Of a stretch of 64,000 nt of DNA, positions 54,646 to 64,000 are shown piece after piece (within the stretch, counting starts at the first letter, position 1; the number at the start of each line of letters is the position of its first letter). A program made the translations under genes and the position numbers. Origin of the DNA: Canna indica (lineage: Eukaryota > Streptophyta > Magnoliopsida > Zingiberales > Cannaceae); assembly GCA_034359265.1 (NCBI GenBank), contig CP136896.1:17267501-17331500 (forward strand). Direction: 5' to 3'. The notes beneath the pieces are model-generated. The model made no database searches and was not told the DNA's origin. It saw only the letters and a program-made list of their open reading frames with translations.

Positions 54646-55954
54646 ATATTCTTAACCATTTAGAATATATTTTTTTGGTTAGAATGTTTTTCTTGTTTGC
54701 AAAGTAATTTATTAGGATTAATGTTACTTGCATTTTTTTTTTTTTTTCCATTCCGTGATGCTAATGATGTGTTCTGGCTTCTTACTCAAAAAATTTCCTC
54801 CAAGGCCAAGAGTGGATTTTCACGCAAAGGGGTGGGGAACAAAAGGTATGCATCAGCATCACATCACATCACAAGGGGGAATTTATATAAGTCTCCCAAG
54901 TCCCAATTCAGTGACCGACACGGCTCATTGTCTGTAGACAAGCTGTGCCGATTGAGATGGTTGCCCACACACTTGCACAATGATGTGCTAAACATGTCAA
55001 TTACGACCTGAAAAGGAAATGCTAGGGATGAGTTGGTTTGAATATTTTGTATTTTTCTCATGATATTTAAATTTTATTTCGTATAAGATCGATTTTTAAA
55101 TTTTGAAATCGGATCATATCTTATTGAAATCTGGAACTTGATCCTATCCGGAACCATAGGTTCCGATTTTGATTCCGAGTATTTTGTTGAAACATGTTCA
55201 TACATAAGTTCCAGAGTACAAGTTTCAAGTACACTGTTGGAACCTGTTCTGAAACCTGTAAATGAACAGATTCCAACAAGATATCTTGTTAGAATATGTA
55301 AATGTACAAATTCTAATAAAGTATTATGTTCTGAAATTTGTAAATGTACATATTTCGTACTCTGTTGGAATCTGTAACATGAAACCTATAAATGAATCTT
55401 AAATTTTTGGCATTTCTAATTTTTTTACCATTATTTATCTAATTGAGATTAATACTAATTAAATGTCCTTTATGTGACATTATTTCGAATTCAGTATTCA
55501 ATTTGCATTATTTCGAAATTAATGTTAGGTTCCAATTTGTGCATTCAATTTGTATTACTTCGAAATCAACATTAAATTTGCATTTTTTTTAATGTTTTGA
55601 ATTTTTTTATTTCCTTTACACGTTTAATACAAATGTGTATACAATATATTAATTTGTATATATTAATTACATACCTTAATTATTTGTATACACATGTGCC
55701 TTTCTCTCTCTAATTTTCTCTTTCTTTATTTAATGAAGAGATTAAAAAAAAACAGGGTGCGAGTCTACTGGACTTGCACCTAGCATATAATAAACCAAAT
55801 GGTTCATATGCTCATTTTGTGTGCATTTAATGCGCCTAAATTTTCATTTAATATTTCATTATTGTGTATATAATATATTAATTGCATAATTTAATTGTTC
55901 TTATACGTTAAAATAATTCATATACTCATTTCCAATATTGTCTCCTCTTCTTTC
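54646..55954. other. No gene recognised
   Basis: A 104-residue open frame (54697-55011) matches nothing I know. Around 55120-55390 related words (CTGTTGGAA(C/T)CTGT, CTGTAAATG(A/T)ACA) recur about every 45-60 bases. The remainder is AT-rich. A short phrase AGTCTACTGGACTTGCACC at 55762 is an isolated GC island. Confidence 0.4.
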
Positions 55955-56507
55955 TAGGGATGGCAATATTACTTGTTTAGGCAGATACCCGTGGGTATTT
56001 ACCCATTTGTGATGGGTATAGAGGGTAGTTTCCTACCCACGAAGATTTCGCGGGTAATTTTTTTTACCCGTTTATTATATGAGGTGAATACTGATATTAT
56101 AGTACTCGTACCTACGAGTACCCGTTACCCGCGAAAAGTAGTAAATTATAATATTATCCTCAGTACATATACTAAAAAAATCTTAACCTAATTCAATACT
56201 CATATACTTTATGTTTTGAAACATTATGATGATGTTGTTATCAAAATGAAGTTGTTATACTTGAAGTTGTTATCGAAATGCTTGAAGAGTTGAAGTGTTA
56301 TTAAAATATTATAATTTATATATATTTTTAAATTATCATGGGTACTCGTCAATACTCGTGGGTATCCGTCCCCCCACGGGTAATTAAATAGGTATTCATT
56401 TTTTGATACCCGCGGGGAATAAACGGGTAGCAAATACTCGTTTATTTCGCGGGGCGAGTAGCGAGTAGGCATCCACCCGTACCCGCTCCGCCCCGTTGAC
56501 ATCCCTA
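55955..56507. mobile_element. hAT-type MITE, ACCCGTGGGTA-word family
   Basis: The ends TAGGGATGGCAATATT and, inverted, TAGGGATGTCAACGGGGC are flanked by CTTCTTTC (55947-55954) and TTTTTTTC (56508-56515), a 6/8 match. Arms repeat TACCCG and CGGGTA words. Length 553 bp, no coding. Confidence 0.85.
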
Positions 56508-56982
56508 TTTTTTTCTCATGCTCATTTATGTCATCTCTCTCACATGTACACACTTTAAGCCTTTTCGAATTTCTTACTCTCTCTTACGGTTAAAATTGCC
56601 CCCTTTTTGTCGTTTAATGGGTTTAATGACCCTTTTATTTATCTCTCCCATGACAACATTCAACTTTTGATATTATGATATATTAAATGCTCTAGTGTAT
56701 ATATATATCAAAAGCTTATGCAATTTTTTTTTTCGGGTAGGGAATTCAGAAAAGCAGATGTGGTTAAATTTTGTCACCGCCCAAAATCATTGGGGACTTA
56801 GCAAAGCAGCATCGACATGGAAAGAGATAACTCGCATGGATTCCAGTCTCAGATCCATCCAACAATGCATTTGATGTTCTCTCTCTGACGCTGAGAGGAG
56901 GCCAAGCCGATGGAGTTGGTAATGACGCCGAAGAGATCATCTTGAGCATAAGCTCTCGCTGTTTTGATCTTGAAGCTACGAT
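56508..56982 (-). other. Unidentified possible exon, split by a MITE
   Basis: Minus-strand sequence 57715-57705 plus 56982-56764 is GC-richer than its surroundings. It encodes in one frame SRSKQRELMLKMISSASLPT followed by PSAWPPLSVRERTSNALLDG, and in another AYAQDDLFGVITNSIGLASS. Neither matches a family I recognise. The hAT MITE at 56983-57704 is inserted in it. It may be a pseudogene piece. Confidence 0.25.
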
Positions 56983-57704
56983 TAGGGGTGAGCAAAAAAA
57001 ACCGGTTTTTCGGTTAACCGGAAAATCGGTCCGAAACCGAACCGGTTTTTTCGGTTTCAATTTTTTTTTTTTGAAAAATCGGTTTTCGATTTCGGTTTCG
57101 GTCCGAGAGGTAAAAAGTCCACCGGTTTCGGTTAACCGACCGGTTAGATATAATTTATTAATTTATTATTATTTTTTTATATATATAATAATAATAATAA
57201 TTTATAAATTATAAAAAATTATAAAAATTACAAAAAATTATTAAAAAATTATTAAAAAATTTAAAAATATTAAAAAATATTAAAAAATATTAAAAATATT
57301 AAAAAAAATAAAAAAAATCAAAAAATCAAAAAATCAAAAAATATTTTAAAAATATTTTAAAAAATCAAAAAATATTTTTAAAAATAAAAATAAAAATATT
57401 AGTTTTTGTAGAACATTATCTTGGTTCAATGGTTTCACTTTTTTTTCTTTTTTCTCAATGAGAATTTGCTATTTATTTAGATTTTTCTCCACGATTTGCA
57501 TAATATTATTATGTTTGTAGATTAAAAAAATTTATTGGTTAACCAAAAATTATCGGTTAACCGAACCGAAAAAACCGAAACCGAAATAGCGGTTAACCGA
57601 AGTTAATGGACCGGTTTACGATTAATGATTTTGAAAAACCGAAGTTAATGGACCGGTTTTTTTTTTTGCTAATGGACCGGTTAACCGGTCCATGCTCACC
57701 CCTA
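56983..57704. mobile_element. hAT-type MITE, AACCGGTT-word family
   Basis: The ends TAGGGGTGAGCA and, inverted, TAGGGGTGAGCATGGACC are flanked by GCTACGAT (56975-56982) and GCTACGAC (57705-57712), 7/8. Arms repeat CGGTTAACCGG and AACCGGTTTT words; the centre is a run of AAAAATATT repeats. Length 722 bp. Confidence 0.9.
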
Positions 57705-58312
57705 GCTACGACAGTATAACAACAACATCAACTATATATTACAATGGTGGTTCTAGGATTAATTTTTTTTCATTAGATTTTTTATTTTCTCTTGGTTCAA
57801 TTTTTTTTTGCGTTTATATTTATTAGCTATTAATAAAAATATTTTAAAATGTGTTGATTTTTTTGTGTTAGTTTTTAAGTTTTTGAAATATTATTTCTCA
57901 AGTTTATTTTTAATAAATTTTCAAAGCCAATTAAATTTATTTAGTTTAAAATAATTTTATTTTATTTTTAATTATCTATATTATATTTAATTTTTATTCA
58001 TAAAAATATTATTATTTATGAACTTTTTTATTTTTCTTATATATTTTGATAGTTAAAATTTATATATTTACTATAATTACTCTTAGTGCATATACTTTAG
58101 TCTTTGTATATTTTTTGAAGATTTTAGTTTTGAATTATTAATAAACATATTGTTTAATGTATTGAATCTTTTTATATTAATTATTGAGTTTTTGAAATTT
58201 CATTTCTTAAATTATTTATTTAATAATATTTCAAAATCAAATAAATTCATGTAGTTTAAAATAATTTCAATTTTTTATGTTCTAATTTATTTCAATTTGA
58301 TACATTAACTCT

Positions 58313-58880
58313 TAGGGGTGAGCGGGTCCGGGTACCCTGTAATTTTTATGATATTCGGATCCTACCCTATATAGGACCGGTTCCTATATTTTGGACCCGG
58401 ACCCTACCATATTGGAACCTAGAATCGAACCCTACCCGGAACCACCGGTTCCGGTTTCGGTTCCGGGTACCATATTGGATCACCTATTTAATTTTATTAG
58501 TGTGAATAAAAAATAATGAATTAATGAATGGAAGAGTTTGTTAACGTTCACTATAATTTTTATTATTATTTTGTGGCAAAAATAGTAATATATGTAATGT
58601 AACCAATAAATTATATTGAGAAATTATAAATAAGCTCCTAATTTAATATATCTATTATCTAATATATCATATTCGAGTTAAATAATTAAATATATATAAC
58701 TTGGTACCGGTTCCGGTTTCGGTTCCGGGTCCCGACGTGTTGGACCTGGAACATGAATCGATTTTAACCGGTTCCTTGATTTGTTACCCAGATTTAATTT
58801 GGGTCTACCTGGAACCTACCCGATCGGGTCAGTTCCAATCGGTTCCGGGTCTATCCGGTACCTGGTACCCATTAAAAATA
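58313..58880. mobile_element. hAT-type MITE, GGTTCCGG-word family, right end lost
   Basis: The left end TAGGGGTGAGCGGGTCCGGG is followed by GGTACC, GGTTCCGG and GGTTTCGGTTCCGGG words. The complementary arm is present around 58700-58870 but ends ...CTGGTACCCATTAAAAAT without the CACCCCTA terminus. No matching duplication is found. Confidence 0.7.
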
Positions 58881-60442
58881 GATTATTATAATGATTCTTG
58901 GTGCAAAATTTTTAGTGTTTTTTATATGACCTATCTTTGATGTTTTTAATTTTGGATTTATTATTATTTTAATGATTAATAAAAATATTTTTAATGTATT
59001 TAATATTTTTTATATTAGTTTTTGAATTTTTAAAATATCATTTATTGAGTTTGTTTCTAATAGAATTACATAACCAAATATATTTATATAGTTTAGATCA
59101 ATTTAATTTTTTTAGTTTTTATTTTGTTTTAGTTTGTTATATTATATCTATATTATATTTTCTTTTTATCCATAAAAATGTTATTATTTTTGTAATTTTT
59201 TCTTTTTAATATATTTTGGTTGTTGAAATCTATATTGATATAGTAAAATTGTTTTGATTTTTTATAAAAAAATAATTAATCATATCGTTTCAATGAAGAT
59301 TTTTTATTAAAAATTACTCTCTGTAAATAAATATATTTTAGAACAAATGTGTGTGATTATATAAGAAAAATAATAATAATATTGATTCCATATTTATATT
59401 TTATTAATATTTTACTCTTTTATAATTATAAATTTTACTCTATTTTTATATTTTTTTCTATATTAATTATTTGAACTATATTTTGATGGCAATAATTTTA
59501 GATTTACTAAGTAGTTGTTTTTTTCACGTATAAAATTATTTTTTTATTAGCTTTGTGATTCGAAATATCATTGTGTTTATTTTTGAAGAAAATTTATATA
59601 ATTTAAATTTTCTTATTTTTAAATGAGATATGAACCCTTATATAGTTTTAATTGGTTGAGTTTACTTTATTTTTGTGTTATTTAATATTTATCCATAAAA
59701 TTTCTTATTTTTATATAAATTTTATAAATAATTAAAAATAAAAATATCAAAATTAGTTTAAATTGAATTAAAATTTTAAATAATAATATCTATATCCAAA
59801 TAATTAAGAGTAACAATGAATATTAGATGTATTTATATAATTTTCAATGTAAATTTTTTAATTAAGATAAAATAATATTAACCAAGTGATATATATTTTA
59901 AATATATTAGATAAAGAATAATTCCTTAATAGTAGTTAAACAAAAATTTACAATTTAATTTTTAGATAATTATATTTTAAATTTCTATAGTTATTTATTT
60001 ATTATATAATTAGATATTTGTTTTATATACCTTATAAGTAGTATTATTTTAATTGCACATTTGGTATAGATTTTAATTTTACAATCAACTCTTTTTTAAT
60101 AGGATGTAAACAAAAAATCAGTAAAATATTACAATAAAATTGTGACTAATGAAAAAATGAACAATTTAATAATATATTATTTTATACTATTAAAAATGAA
60201 TAGTGTAAATGAAAAGACTGAGATAAATAACAATTCAATTATAAATATTAGAAATCATGATGTTAAATATAAAATTCATTATGTTGAGTTTTAATTTATA
60301 TATATTTTAAACATTTATGAATGTATTATTGTGTTAGCAATGGACAAAAATCGTACTTAACTAGAAATATGTATATTTCTTTTCTTTTATAATTATATAA
60401 ATTAAATTAAAATAATATTTACTATTTTATTTACACTTATAA

Positions 60443-60445
<3 letters not shown>

Positions 60446-60512
<67 letters not shown>
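60446..60512. repeat. (TA)33 microsatellite
   Basis: Uninterrupted TA dinucleotides, ending at TGATATT, near the 3' end of the Helitron candidate. Confidence 0.95.
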
Positions 60513-60515
<3 letters not shown>

Positions 60516-60644
60516 ATTATTATTCTCAATTATTTTAGTATTAATATTTTTATTTAAATTATAATTTAATTTTGATAATTTTATTATTTTTAAAATTTAT
60601 TTAAATTATATATATAATTACGCAACGCGCAAGTTTTCAACTAG

Positions 60645-61680
60645 TTAATAATAAACGGATAAAGCATTGGCTATTATCTTATCAAGTCCCCCAATTGGCC
60701 GGAGCGTCAAGCCTGCTGGAATAAAATCCCTAAACACAATCAACCTACTTCAAGTCAAATTAAGGCAGTTCTCACAAAGTAGAATTTTGGTTACCTAAAT
60801 TATATTGTCTATATTTCTTATATGAAGTTAGGTTCACAATTTTTCATTAATTGTGTCTCTAAATTTTTTAATTATTTTAAAATCAAATTATTTTGTATGT
60901 TTTTTCCATGAGAATGATGATCTATACATTGGATAGGTATTTTACGCATATGCAACTATTTTAAGATTAATTTGTAAAGAAGCATTCTAATTAGCACTCA
61001 TGTAACTTCAAAGCATTCTAATTGAGTCACCACCTATCAACTTTATCACAATAAACCTGATTAAGAAATTTCATCATTTTCAATGCATTTGATTTAGTAT
61101 TGAAATATAATCAAGTGTTTTGTTGAGAGTCGACTCAAATTGGGTCCGAACCAAATCCAACGAGCCTGACCAAACTCAAATCAGAGTTCATTTGATCAAA
61201 TAATTATCGAATCAATTTTCAAACCAACTGAGTCAAGTTGAACCGGATCTGATTTAATTTAATCAAATCAGGCTTTATTAATGGCAAGGCCCAGTGTTCA
61301 ATTAATCAAACAACTAGGCATCAGAGGCCCAGTTTCCCTTTTCTTAGGTTATTCGGTCTAGTCAACGTTTAAAGGACATATTGACCTCCTTCTTAAGTTG
61401 TGGGCTACATTTCTTCCTGTGCCGTAAGCCCCACGACTTACTAAAATGAATTGGGATGGGGCACTATGGGAAAAAAAAAAATCTGTGGAGCTGAGCTCCG
61501 TAGAATTTTTATGAAGCCTCGCGTATGAAATGAATCTACCATTAGTTAGACTTAGAGTGAACCTAAAATAAAAATATTATGTTCACTCTTTTGCAACACA
61601 TATTCACTCTTATTTTTATGTTCAATCTTAATCATACTATGATACAGATCCTTGAAGCATTGAAGCATACAAATCATTAA
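60645..61680. other. No gene recognised
   Basis: It starts with a slightly GC-richer stretch (60655-60760, containing CCCCCAATTGGCCGG), then moderately AT-rich DNA. No domain, RNA gene or terminal repeat is seen. Confidence 0.45.
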
Positions 61681-61893
61681 GAGCATATTTGCTTCATAAG
61701 ATAAGGGACGATACGATAAGAAATGAATTAATATCTATTATTTATTTAGTACCTAGATTACAAGAAAATTAGAATAGAAGTATTTAAAATTAATATTATA
61801 TTCAATATACATGAGATTTAAAAAATTCATATACAATTATTTCTCATTTATTATCCAATCAAATCTATCATAACAAATGAAACAAATATATCA
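61681..61893. mobile_element. Tourist-like MITE, 213 bp
   Basis: The left end GAGCATATTTGCTTCAT and the inverted right end TGATATATTTGTTTCAT match at 13 of 17 positions and are flanked by TAA (61678-61680 and 61894-61896). Non-coding, AT-rich. Confidence 0.65.
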
Positions 61894-62964
61894 TAAGACT
61901 ACACGAAGGAAGGAAGCAGAAGTCTGATTGACGGAGTACTTTTTTTATTTTTCATTACTTCATATACACTATTTTAATTCTATAATAAAAAGCTCATCAT
62001 CTTTCTTCTCATGGACGTAGAAACGATACATCATCGTCTTCGAACCACGTTATATGACTCCGCGTGTTCATCTTTCTTGTCGGTTTTAATTATTCATTTT
62101 GATTTTGATTTCGGTTTTTGTCGATTTTGGGCACAAAATTGAGATGATTTCTTAACACGTTTTAAATTATTTGAGTCATGTTAAGTCATGGAAGATTGAA
62201 GTGAGTTAAGATCAAGATTGAACATACGATTGCTACATTTTGTCAAATATTCGAACACTTAGATTAGACGTCTTCTCTTGTTTCTAGATGCTTCGGAGAA
62301 CATTGAGTAGGTTTATGAGCAAAATTCAATAGATCAATTGATTTTGCATTGATATTGAATTGAACAATGATTAATTAAATCAGTTAGAGAATGTGGTGAA
62401 ATATTTAGAATTTAGAATTTTGAGGATTATTTTTTGGTTTAGTTCAATTAGGGCGCGTTCTATTGGCCCCAATAGATCTTAGGATATATTTGGTTGGATA
62501 CTATGAAATTATAGAAAATATAAATAGATAGGGAATAAAAATAGACAAGTAATGAAATTGAGTAGACAATAAATAATATTATCTTGTTTGATTGACATAA
62601 ATAATAGAAAAAAAAATTCAATTATCGTGTTTGGTTACCATAATGAATAGACAAAGAATAAATAAGAAAATGATCAACGCATCCTTCTTAAATATACTTG
62701 TTCAAAATAATATTTATTTTGTACTATAATTTATTTTAATTAATAATAACATAATAAATTTTTTGAATTAATGTAATTTTTTTTTAAAAAATATTTATTA
62801 ATATTATATAAAAAATACTATAGATATTATGTAAATTAATTTTATTATTAAATTATGATTGTGTCATTATAAAATATAAATTGATGCAGACTTTTTGTGC
62901 ATCATGTAGCATGATGTTTGGAGACAAAAAAATATTTTTTGTTCTTGCTTGACACTGGAGTAAT
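61894..62964. other. No gene recognised; possible MITE arm from 62484
   Basis: AT-rich. From 62484 the words AATAGACAA and AATAATATTAT recur (for example ATAGACAAGTAATGAAATTG), and ATGAATAGACAAGTAATACT appears again at about 63485, beyond the repeat at 62965. This suggests an element split by that insertion and running past the window end. Confidence 0.35.
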
Positions 62965-63395
62965 GTAGTCTTTCGTGTCTCTTGGTCTTGTGCGACTCTG
63001 GTAGGGGGACCTGCAAAGGCACCCCGACATTCAAGTAAGAAGGAATTTTAGATGATGGGTATGAAATTAGAATCGAAAATATACCTAATGTGTATCATGT
63101 TTGTTTATAGTGTAGGATAGAGATGTATTGGGGAAATGATGTCTCCCTGAATCTCGTGGGAATATACCCAGCATGGGTAGAGATTTACCCCGAAGACGTC
63201 AGGCTCATTATTGTCGAATCCTAAGTAATAAATAAATGATGTGGGTGTCATTGTATGGCCGAGTATAGCCCCTGGGCTAAGTAGTATTTGACTTGACTTG
63301 AGTCTGGTTCATGAGTGCGAGCGTTTTTGTGTCTGATCCGGTCGGACAAAAAGTACTTGTATGGCTGGGCACAAAGTGATTTAATTTGATAGTTG
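62965..63395 (+). repeat. LTR-like dispersed repeat, partner of 33660-34166
   Basis: It holds GGGGACCTGCAAAGGCACCC, CAAGTAAGAAGGAATTTTAG, GGGTATGAAATTAGAATCGA and AGTATTTGACTTGACTTGAG in the same order and strand as 33660-34166. Its ends are undefined. Confidence 0.65.
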
Positions 63396-63554
63396 ACCGT
63401 CAATATTTTTTTTCCATTTATAATCATTTACTCATTAAATGTAATATTTGTAAAGTTTGATGGGCAATGTAGCAAAAAACTATCATGAATAGACAAGTAA
63501 TACTATTCCTTATGTTTAGGCAGGGAATGACATTCCGCATGGATGGGGAATATT

Positions 63555-63975
63555 ATTAGGGATGACAATGGTTCGGTTAACCATATTTTTTGTGGATAAT
63601 TGAAACTGAAACCGTTTAGAAATATGCAAACTGAAACCAAAACTGTTCGATTTTAAAAATTAATATCCAAAATTGAAATTGATTCATTATCGATTATCCA
63701 CCAGTTATTCGAACCGAAGTAACCAGTTCGGATAGATACAGTTAACCATTTTATAACCATATAGCAGATTAATAAAAACAATACATATTTATATTGTTTC
63801 AACTTTTTACTTATAATTGGTTTCAGTTATCGATTATTTGCGAATCGGTAACCGAAACCGAATCAGATTTAATTAGTTTTTCAAATTCATTAACCGAAAC
63901 CAAAATCGAATCGCAGAATTACTATCCGAAATTAAATTTTGCGATTCAATTAATCGATTTTAATTGTCATCCCTA
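63555..63975. mobile_element. hAT-type MITE, GGTTAACC/CGATTATC-word family
   Basis: The ends TAGGGATGACAATGGTTC and, inverted, TAGGGATGACAATTAAAA are flanked by AATATTAT (63547-63554) and AATACCAT (63976-63983), 6/8. Arms carry CGGTTAACC, GATTATCC and CCGAAACCGAA words. Length 421 bp, non-coding. Confidence 0.85.
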
Positions 63976-64000
63976 AATACCATTCCCATCTATTCTCAAT

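Larger units (their letters stand above)
57728..60644 (+). mobile_element. Candidate non-autonomous Helitron
   Basis: The proposed 3' end is ACGCAACGCGCAAGTTTTCA followed by ACTAG and then T, close to the standard CGCAACGCGCGGG...CTAG/T ending of plant Helitrons. A matching 5' start, A/TCAACTATATATTACAATGG at 57728, resembles the TC...CTATATATTA starts of the group. The interior is 2.9 kb, over 75% A+T and non-coding, with a hAT fragment (58313-58880) and a (TA)n tract near the 3' end. No Rep/helicase ORF is seen. Ends are inferred by eye and no terminal hairpin of usual strength is evident. Confidence 0.45.

Noticed and set aside
54697..55011. A 104-residue plus-strand frame as a gene
   Set aside because: It starts with a poly(T)-derived Phe run and has no family motif.
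60446..60512. The (TA)33 tract as a scaffold attachment or replication origin
   Set aside because: A plain dinucleotide repeat gives no specific evidence for either.
1..64000. A bacterial-type operon, phage or plasmid interpretation
   Set aside because: Introns, plant LTR elements, MITEs, a PPR gene and a BYPASS1-like gene all point to a plant nuclear genome.

Overview
This window is plant nuclear DNA, most likely from a monocot. It is AT-rich and gene-poor, filled with nested plant transposons. It carries two intact-looking intronless host genes, both GC-rich at the 5' end and falling towards the 3' end, a codon gradient typical of monocots. I cannot name the species. The host genes are a P-class pentatricopeptide-repeat protein (13386-14603, +) and a BYPASS1-like protein (31659-32618, +). 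Other host-derived pieces are fragments: a frameshifted glycoside hydrolase family 5 exon (17620-18139, -), a Myb/SANT-like pseudogene at the left edge (75-430, -), and two unidentified exon candidates (about 16832 and 56770).

Layout. 1-3000: Myb/SANT-like pseudogene, local repeats and a MITE end. 3013-10850: a dead LINE (+) interrupted by a Tourist-like MITE and by a complete but mutated Ty1/copia element (4645-9523, -) with LTRs, primer-binding site, polypurine tract and near-perfect target duplication. 10851-16600: LTR remnants, the PPR gene, and a TIR element carrying a 119-bp TRIM-type solo LTR with a perfect 5-bp duplication. 16600-22250: MITE end, a 70-bp homopyrimidine/homopurine inverted repeat, a tRNA-derived SINE, the GH5 exon, a PIF/Harbinger transposase fragment with a recognisable intron, a hAT MITE and LINE pieces. 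25005-27052: a complete-ended CACTA element with a decayed TNPA-like coding remnant. 27313-31500: an AT-satellite-bearing MITE and two LINE scraps on opposite strands. 31659-32618: the BYPASS1-like gene.

33660-54200 is a retrotransposon nest. A gypsy-type element (antisense gag-like ORF plus a gag fragment on the other strand) was invaded by two relatives of one non-autonomous, gag-only, SIRE-like copia family. These are 35500-43079 (duplication GTAGG) and 44195-51990 (duplication CTATC). Both have 1.2-1.7 kb LTRs whose U3 holds arrays of palindromic GATCGACC-type words just upstream of the TATA box. A third LTR piece lies at 53662-54200. 54200-64000 is AT-rich and holds several hAT-type MITEs, a candidate non-autonomous Helitron (57728-60644) and another Tourist-like MITE.

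The most distinctive signal is a set of at least six complete and two broken hAT-type MITEs. They share only TAGGG(G/A)TG-like termini and 8-bp target duplications. Each is built from its own short word, repeated along one arm and inverted along the other. For one of them (39716-40203) the empty target site survives in the sister retroelement at 48529-48536. I found no CRISPR array, operon, rRNA or tRNA gene. Homology statements rest on recognising family motifs by eye, not on a database search.
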